From: Ferrovibrio sp. MS7
GTDB lineage: Bacteria; Pseudomonadota; Alphaproteobacteria; Ferrovibrionales; Ferrovibrionaceae
NCBI RefSeq assembly: GCF_038404985.1
Contig: NZ_JBBKBA010000001.1
Span: forward strand, 834,001 to 898,000
Reading direction: 5' to 3'
Length of the DNA stretch: 64,000 bases
Positions within the stretch are counted from its first letter, which is position 1, and the number at the start of each line of letters is the position of its first letter. The notes under the pieces were generated by a model. The model saw only the letters and a program-made list of their open reading frames with translations, searched no databases and was not told the origin of the DNA. This document shows positions 34,004 to 42,913 of the stretch, in pieces. The translations under genes and the position numbers were made by a program.

Positions 34004-34557
34004 TGGCGGTGATGAGCGATATCTGGATCCGCGACATGGCCCGGCAGCAGGGCATGATCGAGCCGTTTGTGGAGGCGCAGAAGCGCGAGGGCACGATTTC
34101 CTATGGCCTCTCCTCCTATGGCTACGATGCCCGCGTGGCGCGCGAGTTCAAGATCTTCACCAACGTCAACAGCGCCGTGGTCGATCCGAAGCAGTTCTCG
34201 CCCAACTCGTTCGTCGATTTCGACACCGATGTCTGCGTCATCCCGCCGAATTCCTTCGCCCTGGCGCGCACGGTGGAGTATTTCCGCATCCCGCGCGATG
34301 TGCTGGTGATCTGTTTAGGCAAAAGCACCTATGCCCGCTGCGGCATCATCGTCAATGTCACACCGCTGGAGCCGGAATGGGAAGGCCATGTGACGCTGGA
34401 ATTCTCCAACACCACGCCGCTGCCGGCGAAAATCTACGCCAATGAAGGCGCCTGCCAGTTCCTGTTCCTCAAGGGCGACCAGCCCTGCGAGACCAGCTAT
34501 CGCGACCGCGCCGGCAAATACATGGGCCAGCGCGGCGTCACCCTGCCTAAGCTCTGA
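34003..34557 (+). CDS. dcd: dCTP deaminase
   Basis: A 184-residue trimeric dUTPase-fold enzyme that converts dCTP to dUTP and ammonia for thymidylate supply. Characteristic segments are [43 protein letters not shown] and [20 protein letters not shown], the last with the catalytic Glu. ATG 34003 ([13 protein letters not shown]) matches alphaproteobacterial Dcd N-termini; ATG 34012 is internal. Length is normal. Confidence 0.96.
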   Translation: MAVMSDIWIRDMARQQGMIEPFVEAQKREGTISYGLSSYGYDARVAREFKIFTNVNSAVVDPKQFSPNSFVDFDTDVCVIPPNSFALARTVEYFRIPRDVLVICLGKSTYARCGIIVNVTPLEPEWEGHVTLEFSNTTPLPAKIYANEGACQFLFLKGDQPCETSYRDRAGKYMGQRGVTLPKL

Positions 34558-34586
34558 TCTGACGTTGGGCTCTGATCTGATCTTGG
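34551..34586 (+). repeat. 18-bp tandem duplication of the dcd 3' end
   Basis: GCTCTGATCTGACGTTGG (34551-34568, containing the dcd stop) is repeated directly as GCTCTGATCTGATCTTGG (34569-34586), 16 of 18 identical. Confidence 0.8.
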
Positions 34587-34766
34587 CAGCAAAGATTCCG
34601 GCGCTTCGCCTGAATTCCGCCAGAATCCGCCGTTAAGTCACCGGCCCAAGCGCCCCGTCCGGCTGGCAAAGCCCGGCGGAATGCTCTAGATACACACGCA
34701 ATTGGCCACATTTCTGCGCCCGCCCGGCTGGTTGGCCGCGCGTGGGCCTCTCGGGTAGTTCAGCAC
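34587..34766. other. Intergenic region between dcd and murA
   Basis: No further gene is visible. The region must hold the murA promoter, but no clear hexamer pair stands out. It starts right after the tandem duplication of the dcd end. Confidence 0.4.
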
Positions 34767-36047
34767 ATGGATCGCATTCGGTTGCGCGGCGGCAAGCCGC
34801 TCCAGGGCAGCATCGGCATCGGTGGCGCCAAGAACGCGGCATTGCCGCTGATGGCCGCCAGCCTGCTGACGGCGGAGACCCTGTCGCTGTCCAATGTGCC
34901 GCATCTCGCCGATATCGCCACCATGGCGCATCTGCTGCAGCAGCATGGCGTGGATGTGGCGATGGATGGCGGCAATGGTACCGCCGAGGGCCGCACCATC
35001 CACCTCACCGCCGGCCATATCGCCTCCACCCTGGCGCCCTATGACCTGGTGCGCAAGATGCGCGCCTCCGTGCTGGTGCTGGGGCCGCTGCTGGCGCGCT
35101 GCGGCGAGGCGGAAGTCAGCTTGCCGGGCGGCTGCGCCATCGGCACCCGGCCGGTGGACCTGCATATCGCGGCGTTGCGCGAAATGGGCGCCGAGATCGA
35201 GATCGCCAACGGCTATATCAAGGCGCGTGCGCCCAAGGGCCTCAAGGGCGCCCATATCCGCTTCCCCATGGTGTCGGTCGGCGCCACCGAGAATCTGCTG
35301 ATGGCGGCCTGCCTGGCGGACGGCACCACGATCCTGGAAAATGCCGCGCGTGAGCCGGAAATTGGCGACCTGGCGCGCTGCCTGATCGCCATGGGCGGCC
35401 AGATCGAGGGCCTGGACAGCGAAACGCTCACCGTGCGCGGCCAGACCTCGCTGCATGGCGCGCGGCACATGATCCTGCCCGACCGCATCGAGACCGGCAC
35501 CTATGCTGCCGCCGTCGCCATCACCGGCGGCGAGGTGGAACTGGTCGGCGCCCGGCCGGACCTGACCGAAGCGGTGAATGACAAGCTGGTGGAAGCCGGC
35601 TGCGTCATCACCGCCACGCCGCGCGGCATGCTGGTGAAGCGCAACGGCAGCCGGCTCAAGGGTGTCGATTTCCTCACCCAGCCGTTTCCCGGTTTTCCGA
35701 CCGACATGCAGGCCCAGGTGATGTCGATCATGGCGGTGGCCGAGGGCGCCTCGATGATCACCGAGACGATCTTCGAGAACCGCTTCATGCATGTGCCCGA
35801 ACTCACCCGCATGGGCGCCAATATCGTGGTGCATGGCTCTTCCGCCCTGGTGCGCGGCGTTGGCGAACTCACCGGCGCGCCGGTGATGGCCACCGATCTG
35901 CGCGCCTCGGTGTCGCTGGTGCTGGCCGGCCTGGCGGCCAAGGGCGAGACGATTGTGAACCGCGTCTATCATCTCGACCGTGGCTACGAGCGGCTGGAAG
36001 AGAAGCTCGCCGCCTGCGGCGCCGAAATCGAACGGCTCAAGGGATGA
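34767..36047 (+). CDS. murA: UDP-N-acetylglucosamine 1-carboxyvinyltransferase
   Basis: A 426-residue enolpyruvyl transferase, the first committed step of peptidoglycan synthesis (PEP plus UDP-GlcNAc). The N-terminus [16 protein letters not shown] contains the Lys-Asn PEP site. The fosfomycin-target Cys lies in [15 protein letters not shown] (about residue 123). Also seen are FPTDMQAQ and [11 protein letters not shown]. Full length. Its stop overlaps the DUF2948 start by 4 bp. Confidence 0.97.
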   Translation: MDRIRLRGGKPLQGSIGIGGAKNAALPLMAASLLTAETLSLSNVPHLADIATMAHLLQQHGVDVAMDGGNGTAEGRTIHLTAGHIASTLAPYDLVRKMRASVLVLGPLLARCGEAEVSLPGGCAIGTRPVDLHIAALREMGAEIEIANGYIKARAPKGLKGAHIRFPMVSVGATENLLMAACLADGTTILENAAREPEIGDLARCLIAMGGQIEGLDSETLTVRGQTSLHGARHMILPDRIETGTYAAAVAITGGEVELVGARPDLTEAVNDKLVEAGCVITATPRGMLVKRNGSRLKGVDFLTQPFPGFPTDMQAQVMSIMAVAEGASMITETIFENRFMHVPELTRMGANIVVHGSSALVRGVGELTGAPVMATDLRASVSLVLAGLAAKGETIVNRVYHLDRGYERLEEKLAACGAEIERLKG

Positions 36048-36532
36048 GCAAGCTGACGCCGCTCAAGCTGCGCGCCGAGGATGCCGAGGACATCACTGTG
36101 CTCTCGGCCTGCCTGCAGGATGCCACCTTGCAACTGGCGGATATCGTCTGGCAGCCGAAGCAGCGCCGTTTCACCCTGGTACTGAACCGTTTCCGCTGGG
36201 AGGACGAGGCCCGCGATACCGTGCGCGGCGCCCGCCGGCTTGGCGCCAAGCCGCATTTCCGCAGCAAGGCCGGGCTGCATTTCGATGGCGTGCTGCGGGT
36301 GCAGCATCAGGGGCTGGAAGCAGCCGGGCCGCTGGAATTGCTCTCCGTGCTGGCCGAATTTGGCCCGGATGATCTTGGTGGAGCCCCGGCGGCGCGGCTC
36401 ACCCTGGTTTTCGCCGGGGGTGGCGCCGTGCGCCTGGATGTGGAATGCATAGCCGCCGAATTGCAGGATATCGGCACGCCCTACCCGGTGCGCCGGGTGC
36501 CGAAACATCAGACCGACGATCTCCAGTCATGA
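36044..36532 (+). CDS. DUF2948 family protein
   Basis: A 162-residue alphaproteobacterial protein of unknown function, recognised by [20 protein letters not shown] at the start and [12 protein letters not shown]. This family typically sits between murA and his genes, as here. It overlaps murA by 4 bp and hisG by 4 bp, so it is translated from the same transcript. No catalytic motif or export signal is visible. Confidence 0.88.
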   Translation: MSKLTPLKLRAEDAEDITVLSACLQDATLQLADIVWQPKQRRFTLVLNRFRWEDEARDTVRGARRLGAKPHFRSKAGLHFDGVLRVQHQGLEAAGPLELLSVLAEFGPDDLGGAPAARLTLVFAGGGAVRLDVECIAAELQDIGTPYPVRRVPKHQTDDLQS

Positions 36533-37194
36533 CCCCGCCAGATTCCACTCTTGTCATGGCCCTGCCCAAGGGCCGCATCCTCAAGGAAGTGCTGCCCTTG
36601 CTGGCGCGCGCCGGCATCGTGCCGGAAGCCGATTTCCATGATGACAATTCGCGCAAGCTGCGCTTTGCCACCAGCCAGCCGGGCCTGGAGCTGATCCGCG
36701 TGCGCAGCTTCGATGTCGCCACCTTCGTCGCCTTCGGCGCAGCCCAGCTTGGCGTCGCGGGCAACGATGTGCTGATGGAATTCGATTATCCGGAAATCTA
36801 CGCGCCACTCGATCTCGGCATCGGCCATTGCCGCCTGAGCGTCGCCGAGCCGGCAGAGCTGAGCCAGTCCGACGACCCGCGGCGCTGGAGCCATGTCCGC
36901 GTCGCGACCAAATACCCGCATGTCACCCATGACTATTTCGCGCGCCGTGGCGTGCAGGCGGAATGCATCAAGCTGAACGGCGCCATGGAACTGGCGCCGA
37001 CGCTCGGGCTGTGCCGCCGCATCGTCGATCTGGTCTCCACCGGCGCGACGCTGAAAGCCAATGGCCTGGTGGAAGTGGAAGTGATCGCTGAAGTGACCTC
37101 GCGGCTGGTGGTGAACCGCGCCGCGCTGAAAACCCGGCCGCGCGAAGTCGGTGGCTGGATCGAACGCGTCCGCGAGGTGGTCGATGCCGCTTGA
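36529..37194 (+). CDS. hisG: ATP phosphoribosyltransferase, short form
   Basis: A 221-residue catalytic subunit of the first histidine-biosynthesis step (ATP plus PRPP). Motifs are [18 protein letters not shown], the [11 protein letters not shown] region and [14 protein letters not shown] for PRPP binding. It lacks the C-terminal regulatory domain, so it is the short form that needs HisZ, which is not in this window. ATG 36529 overlaps the DUF2948 stop; hisD overlaps its end by 11 bp. Confidence 0.95.
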   Translation: MTPPDSTLVMALPKGRILKEVLPLLARAGIVPEADFHDDNSRKLRFATSQPGLELIRVRSFDVATFVAFGAAQLGVAGNDVLMEFDYPEIYAPLDLGIGHCRLSVAEPAELSQSDDPRRWSHVRVATKYPHVTHDYFARRGVQAECIKLNGAMELAPTLGLCRRIVDLVSTGATLKANGLVEVEVIAEVTSRLVVNRAALKTRPREVGGWIERVREVVDAA

Positions 37195-38473
37195 ACTGAA
37201 TGACCGCGATGCCGATTTCGATACCCGTTTCGACGCCCTGGTGAAATCCAAGCGCGACGCCGAGGCCGATGTTGGCACGGTTGCCGCCAGCATCATCAAG
37301 GATGTGCGCAAGCGCGGCGATGCTGCTTTGCACGAACTGAACGCGAAATTCGACAAGGTCGATTCCGCCAAACTCGGCCTGCGCATTTCCCAGGGCGAGA
37401 TGGACGCTGCCGCCCTACAGGTCGATGCCGACACCATGGCGGCACTGGAAACCGCCGCCGAACGCATCCGGGCCTTCCATGCCCGCCAGCAGCCGGCGGA
37501 CGATTTCTTCACCGATGCCCAGGGGGTCAAGCTCGGCCATCGCTGGACCGCGCTGGATGCCGTCGGCCTCTATGTGCCGGGCGGCAAGGCGGCTTATCCG
37601 TCTTCCGTGCTGATGAACGCGCTGCCCGCCGTGGTCGCCGGCGTGCGCCGCATCGCCGTCTGCGTACCCACCCCGGGCGGCGAACTCAATCCCCTGGTGA
37701 TGGCGGCGCTGAAGCTATGCGGCATCACCGAAGCCTATCGCCTCGGCGGTGCGCAGGCCGTGGCGGCGCTGGCCTATGGCACGGAGACGATTGCCCCGGT
37801 GGACAAGATCACCGGCCCCGGCAATGCCTATGTCGCTGCCGCCAAGCGTCAGGTGTTCGGCCAGGTCGGTATCGATAATCCGGCGGGGCCGTCGGAAATC
37901 CTCGTCGTCGCCGACGCCGCCAACAATCCGGCCTGGATCGCGGCGGACCTGCTCAGCCAGGCCGAGCATGACGAAGTGGCGCAGTCGGTGCTGATCACCG
38001 ACAGCGCCGCCTTCGCGATCAAGGTGCGCGAGGCGGTGGCGAAGCAATTGTCCAAGATGCCGCGCGGCAATATCGCGGCGGCAAGCTGGGCCAATTTTGG
38101 CGCGCTGATCACCATTGGCGATATGAACCGCGCCCCGGCGCTGATCAACCGCATCGCGCCGGAGCATCTCGAACTGGCGATCCACCAGCCGCATGAACTG
38201 GCCAAGGCGGTGCGCCATGCCGGCGCCATCTTCCTCGGCCGCCATACCCCGGAAGCCATCGGCGACTATGTCGCGGGGCCGAATCATGTGCTGCCCACGG
38301 CGGGCGCGGCGCGCTTCGCATCTGGCCTCAATCTGCTCGATTTCATGAAGCGCACCACTTTGGTGGAATGCGACGCCGCTTCGCTGGCCCGCATCGGCCC
38401 GGCCGCCGCCCGGCTGGCCGCCGCCGAGGGGCTGCATGCCCATGGTTTGTCGGTTACGATACGTCTCGACTAG
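37184..38473 (+). CDS. hisD: Histidinol dehydrogenase
   Basis: A 429-residue zinc enzyme that oxidises L-histidinol to histidine in two NAD+-dependent steps. Signatures are [50 protein letters not shown] and [14 protein letters not shown] with the zinc Gln/His, then [14 protein letters not shown] 37184 is chosen by homology of the N-terminus (upstream frame overlaps hisG). Full length. Confidence 0.97.
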   Translation: MPLELNDRDADFDTRFDALVKSKRDAEADVGTVAASIIKDVRKRGDAALHELNAKFDKVDSAKLGLRISQGEMDAAALQVDADTMAALETAAERIRAFHARQQPADDFFTDAQGVKLGHRWTALDAVGLYVPGGKAAYPSSVLMNALPAVVAGVRRIAVCVPTPGGELNPLVMAALKLCGITEAYRLGGAQAVAALAYGTETIAPVDKITGPGNAYVAAAKRQVFGQVGIDNPAGPSEILVVADAANNPAWIAADLLSQAEHDEVAQSVLITDSAAFAIKVREAVAKQLSKMPRGNIAAASWANFGALITIGDMNRAPALINRIAPEHLELAIHQPHELAKAVRHAGAIFLGRHTPEAIGDYVAGPNHVLPTAGAARFASGLNLLDFMKRTTLVECDAASLARIGPAAARLAAAEGLHAHGLSVTIRLD

Positions 38474-38485
38474 GTCCGCCGCTCG

Positions 38486-38980
38486 ATGAACGCCAAAACC
38501 CTGCCCACCAACCACCGCCTCGTCGATGTGCAACTCGACGAGCGAACGCTGGTGCGCCGCTCCGCCGATATCGAGCATGAGCGCAAGGTGGCGATTTTCG
38601 ATCTGCTGGAGCAGAACATCTTCTCGCCGATCGGCGCGCATGAAAATCAGGGGCCGTTCACGCTCTTCCTCGGCATCGAGGAAAACCGCCTGGTATTCGA
38701 TATCCGCGATGCCGAAGCCATTCCGCTCGGCAAAATCATCCTGGCGCTGTCGCCGTTCCGGCGCATCGTGAAGGATTATTTCGAAATCTGCGACAGCTAC
38801 TTCGAGGCAATCAAGACCGCGACGCCATCGAAGATCGAAACCATCGACATGGCGCGGCGCGGCGTACACAACGAAGGCTCCACTTTGCTGATGGAGCGCC
38901 TCAAGGGCAAGATCGATACCGATTTCGATTCCGCCCGGCGGCTCTTCACGCTCATCTGCGTCTTGCACATTCGGGGCTGA
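38486..38980 (+). CDS. UPF0262 family protein
   Basis: A 164-residue alphaproteobacterial protein of unknown function. The family is recognised from ERKVAIFDLLEQN, LGIEENRLVFDI and RRGVHNEGSTLLMERL, and from its fixed place after hisD. It is cytoplasmic, 12 bp behind hisD and followed within 4 bp by the phosphatase-like gene, so it belongs to the same operon. Confidence 0.9.
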   Translation: MNAKTLPTNHRLVDVQLDERTLVRRSADIEHERKVAIFDLLEQNIFSPIGAHENQGPFTLFLGIEENRLVFDIRDAEAIPLGKIILALSPFRRIVKDYFEICDSYFEAIKTATPSKIETIDMARRGVHNEGSTLLMERLKGKIDTDFDSARRLFTLICVLHIRG

Positions 38981-38983
38981 CCT

Positions 38984-39427
38984 GTGGAAGGCATGCCCGG
39001 CAGCGTGTTGTTCTGTTGCACCATGAACAGCATCCGCTCCCCGATGGCCGAGGGCATCCTGAAAAGCCTGTTTCCGCGCCAGGTATTCGCCGACTCGGTC
39101 GGCCTGCGCAAAGGCCAGCTCGATCCGCTGGCCGTCGAGGTGATGGACGAGATCGGCCTCGATATCACGCGGCACAAGCCGAAGAGCTTCGATGAACTGG
39201 AAGACTCGTCCTTCGACCTGATCATCACGCTGTCGCCGGAAGCGCATCACCGCGCACTCGAAATGACTCGCACCATGTCCTGCGACGTGGAATTCTGGAA
39301 TACCTTCGATCCCTCCATTGTCGAGGGCAGCCGCGAGCAACGGCTTTCCGCCTACCGCGAAGTGCGCGACACCCTGATGCAGCGCATCCGCAAGCGCTTC
39401 CCGAAATTCGGCACCCAGGGCGGCTAG
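38984..39427 (+). CDS. Low-molecular-weight phosphatase/arsenate-reductase-fold protein
   Basis: A 147-residue protein (144 if ATG 38993 is used instead of GTG 38984). The P-loop is CTMNSIRS, which fits CX5R followed by Ser as in low-molecular-weight phosphotyrosine phosphatases and thioredoxin-coupled ArsC. The Asp in FWNTFDPS may be the general acid. The family member at this position in alphaproteobacterial genomes follows UPF0262. The physiological substrate is unknown; phosphotyrosine and arsenate are the family options. Confidence 0.85.
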   Translation: MEGMPGSVLFCCTMNSIRSPMAEGILKSLFPRQVFADSVGLRKGQLDPLAVEVMDEIGLDITRHKPKSFDELEDSSFDLIITLSPEAHHRALEMTRTMSCDVEFWNTFDPSIVEGSREQRLSAYREVRDTLMQRIRKRFPKFGTQGG

Positions 39428-39469
39428 GGCGATCGAGTAATTTGGCTTGAGTGTAATCCACCTCACCGG

Positions 39470-39538
39470 GTCATACCCGCGCACGCAGCTATCCCATTTA
39501 ACCGTTAAACGGGACTCTCGCTTTCGCGAGAGTTACAA
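39470..39538. repeat. Palindromic intergenic repeat, type A copy 2
   Basis: GTCATACCCGCGCACGC begins a decayed first hairpin, followed by ATCCCATTT, a spacer, and the perfect hairpin ACTCTCGC-TTTC-GCGAGAGT (39514-39533) with TTACAA after it. Same order as the copies at 29274 and 45886. It lies in the gap where the conserved operon is interrupted. Confidence 0.7.
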
Positions 39539-39644
39539 AAACTAAAAACGCAGGCTGGGCGGATAGCCTCCATAATCTCGCCATTTTCCGGCTCTAAGTA
39601 GGCTGCGGCGCGATAGTAGCGTCCATACCCCACGGAGTCGCCCG

Positions 39645-40355
39645 ATGCGTCTTGAAGCCCTTGCCCTTGCCCTTTTCCTGCTGGCCCACCCGGCCAATGC
39701 CCAGCCTGTTGTCAGCCAGCCGGCCGAGCCGCGCGGCACAACGCTGAGCCTGTCGGAGACCGCCGAGCGCGAAGTGACGCCGGACCTGCTGCGTGCCCGG
39801 CTGGCTGCCGAAGCCAGCGGCGACACCGCCGCCAAGGCCCAGGCGCAGGTCAATGCCGCGCTGGAAAAGGCCGTGGCCAAGGCCAAGGCCGCCGGGCTGC
39901 AGGTCGCCACCGGCGGTTACACCACCTGGGAAGACGCACCACGCGGCCCCAATGGCCAACTCACCGGCCCGCCGCGCTGGCGTGCCAGCGCGCAATTCAG
40001 CATCACCTCGAAGGATTCGGCGAAGCTGCTCGAAGCCGCCGGCACGCTGCAACAGGACGGCCTGCTGCTGCAGGGCCTGAGCTTCGAGGTGTCGCGTGAG
40101 CTGCGCCGCAGCCTGGAGGATGACCTGACCCGCGAGGCCATCGCGCGGCTGAAGGCCCGCGCCGAACTCGGCGCTGCCGCTCTGGGCCAGGCCTTCGCCG
40201 GCTGGCAGCAGGTGCGGATCGGCGGCGGGCTGCAGCAGCCGCAGCCGCGCATGATGGCCATGGCGATGTCTGCCAAGGCAATGGCGGCACCGGTTGCCGA
40301 GCCGGGCAGCCAGACCGTCAGCCTCACCATAGAGGGCGACGCCCGCCTTCAGTAA
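39645..40355 (+). CDS. SIMPL-domain (DUF541) periplasmic protein
   Basis: A 236-residue exported protein with a Sec signal (LALALFLLAHPANA-QP). The SIMPL/DUF541 pattern is visible: LSETAEREVTPDLLRARL, repeated Ala-rich helices, YTTWEDAPRG, WRASAQFSITSKD and VSREL. Members form periplasmic or membrane-associated oligomers of poorly known role, linked to oxidative stress or envelope integrity. The last 24 bases recur just past the stop. Confidence 0.82.
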   Translation: MRLEALALALFLLAHPANAQPVVSQPAEPRGTTLSLSETAEREVTPDLLRARLAAEASGDTAAKAQAQVNAALEKAVAKAKAAGLQVATGGYTTWEDAPRGPNGQLTGPPRWRASAQFSITSKDSAKLLEAAGTLQQDGLLLQGLSFEVSRELRRSLEDDLTREAIARLKARAELGAAALGQAFAGWQQVRIGGGLQQPQPRMMAMAMSAKAMAAPVAEPGSQTVSLTIEGDARLQ

Positions 40356-40379
40356 ATAGAGGGCGATGCCAGGCTTCAG
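40329..40379 (+). repeat. 27-bp-spaced duplication of the SIMPL gene 3' end
   Basis: ATAGAGGGCGACGCCCGCCT and the next four bases at 40329-40352 recur at 40356-40379 with 21 of 24 bases identical. The first copy is coding and the second lies just after the TAA stop. Confidence 0.8.
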
Positions 40380-40422
40380 GAGCTTTGGTTGTAGCAATCG
40401 TGTGATGCAGCCAGGGCGTGTC

Positions 40423-40450
40423 TTGGGTTGTTGGCTTATGCCGCTATAAT
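40423..40450 (+). promoter_or_regulatory. Promoter giving a probable leaderless kinase mRNA
   Basis: Consensus -10 TATAAT (40445-40450), with TTGGGT (40423-40428) 16 bp upstream as -35. The -10 sits inside the inverted repeat CCGCT-ATAATC-AGCGG. The expected start, 7-8 bp after the -10, falls on the ATG at 40458, which also lacks a ribosome-binding site. Confidence 0.5.
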
Positions 40451-40457
40451 CAGCGGT

Positions 40458-41705
40458 ATGCAGCAATCCGAGGCGCCCGTGACAGCAGCCCCGTTTCCGC
40501 CCAACGAGGCCGACCGCCTGGCGGCGCTGCACCGCTATGGCATTCTTGATACCCCCGCCGATCCGCGCTTCGACCGTATTGTGGCGCTGGCGGCGCGGCT
40601 GCTCGACATGCCGATCGCGCTGGTGTCGCTGATCGATGCCGAGCGGCAATGGTTCAAGGCCGGGCAAGGTATCGACCTGCCGGAAACGCCGCGTGACATT
40701 TCCTTCTGCACCCATGCTGTTGCCGATGGCGCGATGCTTGAAGTGTCGGATGCCCTGCAGGATACGCGTTTCATCAACAATCCGCTGGTCACCGGCGATC
40801 CTGGCATCCGTTTCTATGCCGGTGCGCCGCTGCTTGATGAAGCGGGCCATGCGCTCGGCACGCTTTGCGTGATCGACCGCAAGCCGCGGCAGCTCAGCGA
40901 GGACCAGCGCGCCCTGCTCAGCGATCTCGCCGGCATGGCGCAGGATGCCATGCAACTGCATCGCGCGCTGATCGAGGCCGAACGGGCCCAGGCCGAGGCG
41001 GAATACGCCAATCGCGCCAAGACCAATTTTCTCGCCTTCATGAGCCATGAATTGCGCACGCCGCTCAACGCGGTTATCGGTTTCGGCGAATTGATGGAAG
41101 CCGAGCCTTTCGGCCCGCTCGGCTCGCCGCGCTACAAGCATTATGCCGGCATGATCGTGGAAGGTGGCCGCCACCTGCTGGAAGTGATCAACGCCATCCT
41201 CGATCTCACCCGCATTGAATCCGGCAAGTTCACGCTGCAGCGCGAATCCATGGCGGTAGGCGAGGAAGTCGCCGTGGTCACCGGCCTGGTGCGGGTGCAG
41301 GGCGATGCCGGTAATGTCGCTTTGAAACTTGATGCCGGAGCCGTCGGCGTCCTGCCGACGATTTCCGCCGACCGCTCGGCGATCCGCCAGATCTTGCTCA
41401 ACCTGATCGGCAATGCGGTGAAATTCACGCCTCCCGGCGGCCAGGTTTCGATCACCGGCGAAGTCCGGGGCGGCAAGCTGCGCCTGATCATCGCCGATAC
41501 CGGCGCCGGCATCGCGCCAGAGGATCTGCGCCGGCTGGGCGAGCCTTTCTTCCAGTCCGGCCCCGTCATGGCACGTCGCGCCGAGGGCAGCGGCCTCGGC
41601 CTCGCCATCACGCGCCAGCTCATCACGCTGCATGGCGGCAGCCTCGAAATCGAGTCCGAACTCGGAAAGGGCACCACCGTCACGGTCAGCCTGCCGCTGG
41701 CGTGA
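40458..41705 (+). CDS. GAF-domain sensor histidine kinase (soluble)
   Basis: A 415-residue cytoplasmic kinase. A GAF domain covers about residues 20-165 (LDTPADPRFDRIVALAARLL, DISFCTHAV, FYAGAPLLDEAGHALGTLCV). HisKA at about 185-255 has H in FMSHELRTPLNAVIGF. The ATPase domain carries NLIGNAVKFTPPGG (N), IADTGAGI (G1) and GSGLGLAIT (G2). No receiver is fused and no response regulator is adjacent, so it is an orphan kinase. ATG 40458 is used; the frame upstream is not protein-like. Confidence 0.9.
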   Translation: MQQSEAPVTAAPFPPNEADRLAALHRYGILDTPADPRFDRIVALAARLLDMPIALVSLIDAERQWFKAGQGIDLPETPRDISFCTHAVADGAMLEVSDALQDTRFINNPLVTGDPGIRFYAGAPLLDEAGHALGTLCVIDRKPRQLSEDQRALLSDLAGMAQDAMQLHRALIEAERAQAEAEYANRAKTNFLAFMSHELRTPLNAVIGFGELMEAEPFGPLGSPRYKHYAGMIVEGGRHLLEVINAILDLTRIESGKFTLQRESMAVGEEVAVVTGLVRVQGDAGNVALKLDAGAVGVLPTISADRSAIRQILLNLIGNAVKFTPPGGQVSITGEVRGGKLRLIIADTGAGIAPEDLRRLGEPFFQSGPVMARRAEGSGLGLAITRQLITLHGGSLEIESELGKGTTVTVSLPLA

Positions 41706-41741
41706 TGCTGCCCGGCTGATGCCCCCTGCCGCTGGCGGCAG
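41690..41741 (+). repeat. Duplicated 3' end of the kinase gene, second copy forming a hairpin
   Basis: CCTGCCGCTGGCG (41690-41702, last codons of the kinase) recurs at 41725-41737. There it forms CTGCCGC-TG-GCGGCAG (41726-41741) followed by CCTTGGTTTTC, a terminator-like structure. Confidence 0.6.
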
Positions 41742-42054
41742 CCTTGGTTTTCGCTGGCCCCGGCCCGGTCACTTTCCCGAACGAACTTGCCGCCAGACCT
41801 GGCCTTGGGGCCTGGCTGGCACGGCGGCCTTGCCACCATGATGAGCAAATAACAGCGGATTCAGTGACTTACCGGGCTGCATCGACCTGCCCGGAGGGTC
41901 CCGCTTGGCGACAAAGCGTCGCGCTGCCGGCTTGATTTTCCTGGGGTTTGGACGCATGTTCGGCGCCGCTTGCGCCGGCCCGGGCTACTCCCGCCCGATT
42001 TCGGGCCCGATTTCGGGTTCTGGCGCGCAATTGTTCGGATCGAAAAGAGGGCTG
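41742..42054. other. Upstream region of infA with tandem palindromes
   Basis: No gene is supported, although one frame runs open into infA. CCCGATTTCGGG, a self-complementary 12-mer, occurs twice without a gap at 41994-42005 and 42006-42017, ending 37 bp before the infA ATG. The two would form adjacent hairpins in the leader, or one longer hairpin, and could control infA expression. Confidence 0.55.
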
Positions 42055-42273
42055 ATGTCCAAGGAAGCATTGCTGGAATTCCCCGGCGTCGTGTTGGAAT
42101 TGTTGCCCAACGCGATGTTCCGCGTGAAGCTTGAGAATGACCACGAGTTGCTCGCCCAAGTGTCGGGCAAGATGCGCAAGAACCGCATCCGCGTGCTGGC
42201 CGGCGACAAGGTCATGGTGGAAATGACCCCCTATGACCTGAGCAAGGGCCGCATCACCTTCCGCTTCAAGTAA
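42055..42273 (+). CDS. infA: Translation initiation factor IF-1
   Basis: A 72-residue S1-fold protein that binds the 30S A site. The sequence is near-canonical: [20 protein letters not shown], then [16 protein letters not shown] and [16 protein letters not shown] 42055 follows AAAGAGG. It is followed 6 bp later by maf, the usual alphaproteobacterial order. Confidence 0.98.
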   Translation: MSKEALLEFPGVVLELLPNAMFRVKLENDHELLAQVSGKMRKNRIRVLAGDKVMVEMTPYDLSKGRITFRFK

Positions 42274-42279
42274 GTCCCG

Positions 42280-42891
42280 ATGCCGCCGCTCGTGCTCGCT
42301 TCGGCGTCGCCCCGGCGGCTTTCGCTTCTGGCCCAGATCGGCGTGGTTCCAGCCCATGTGCTGCCCGCCGACCTCGACGAGACCCCGCTCCCCCGCGAAA
42401 TCCCGCGCCAGCTTGCCCGCCGGCTCTGCCGCGCCAAGGCGGCGGCAACCGCTACCGCGTTGCCCGCCAGCGTCCCGCAAGACTGCCTGATCCTGGCCGC
42501 CGATACCGTGGTCGGCCTTGGCCGCCGCATCCTGCCCAAGGCCGAGACGCCCGAGGAAGTGGAAGCCTGCCTGCGGCTGCTCTCGGGCCGCCGCCACCGC
42601 GTCTATACCGGGCTCTGCCTGCTGCAAAATGGCGCCCAGGGTGTTACGCGCCGTGCCGAGCGCGTGGTGGAAACCGCCGTCTCCTTCAAGCGCCTCTCGG
42701 ATGCCGAGATCGCCGGCTATATGCTGAGTGGCGAGGGCCTGGGCAAGGCCGGCGGCTATGCCATCCAGGGCCGTGCCGACCTGTTCGTCGCCCAATTGCA
42801 GGGCGGCTATTCCAACGTGGTTGGCCTGCCGCTGCACGAGACCGCTGCTCTGCTCGGCGGTTTCGGCTATCCCTTGTGGCCTACAGCATAA
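42280..42891 (+). CDS. maf: Maf-like nucleoside triphosphate pyrophosphatase
   Basis: A 203-residue house-cleaning enzyme that hydrolyses non-canonical or methylated nucleotides. Motifs are LVLASASPRRLSLLAQIG at the N-terminus, LILAADTVVGLGRRILPK, the HRVYTGLCL segment and GKAGGYAIQGRADLFV. Full length, 6 bp behind infA. Confidence 0.95.
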   Translation: MPPLVLASASPRRLSLLAQIGVVPAHVLPADLDETPLPREIPRQLARRLCRAKAAATATALPASVPQDCLILAADTVVGLGRRILPKAETPEEVEACLRLLSGRRHRVYTGLCLLQNGAQGVTRRAERVVETAVSFKRLSDAEIAGYMLSGEGLGKAGGYAIQGRADLFVAQLQGGYSNVVGLPLHETAALLGGFGYPLWPTA

Positions 42892-42913
42892 TCTCACGCT
42901 ATATAGGTGGGGC

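Noticed and set aside
41905-42054. 50-codon N-terminal extension of infA
   Set aside because: IF-1 is about 72 residues in all bacteria; the extension covers the palindromic leader and is not protein-like.
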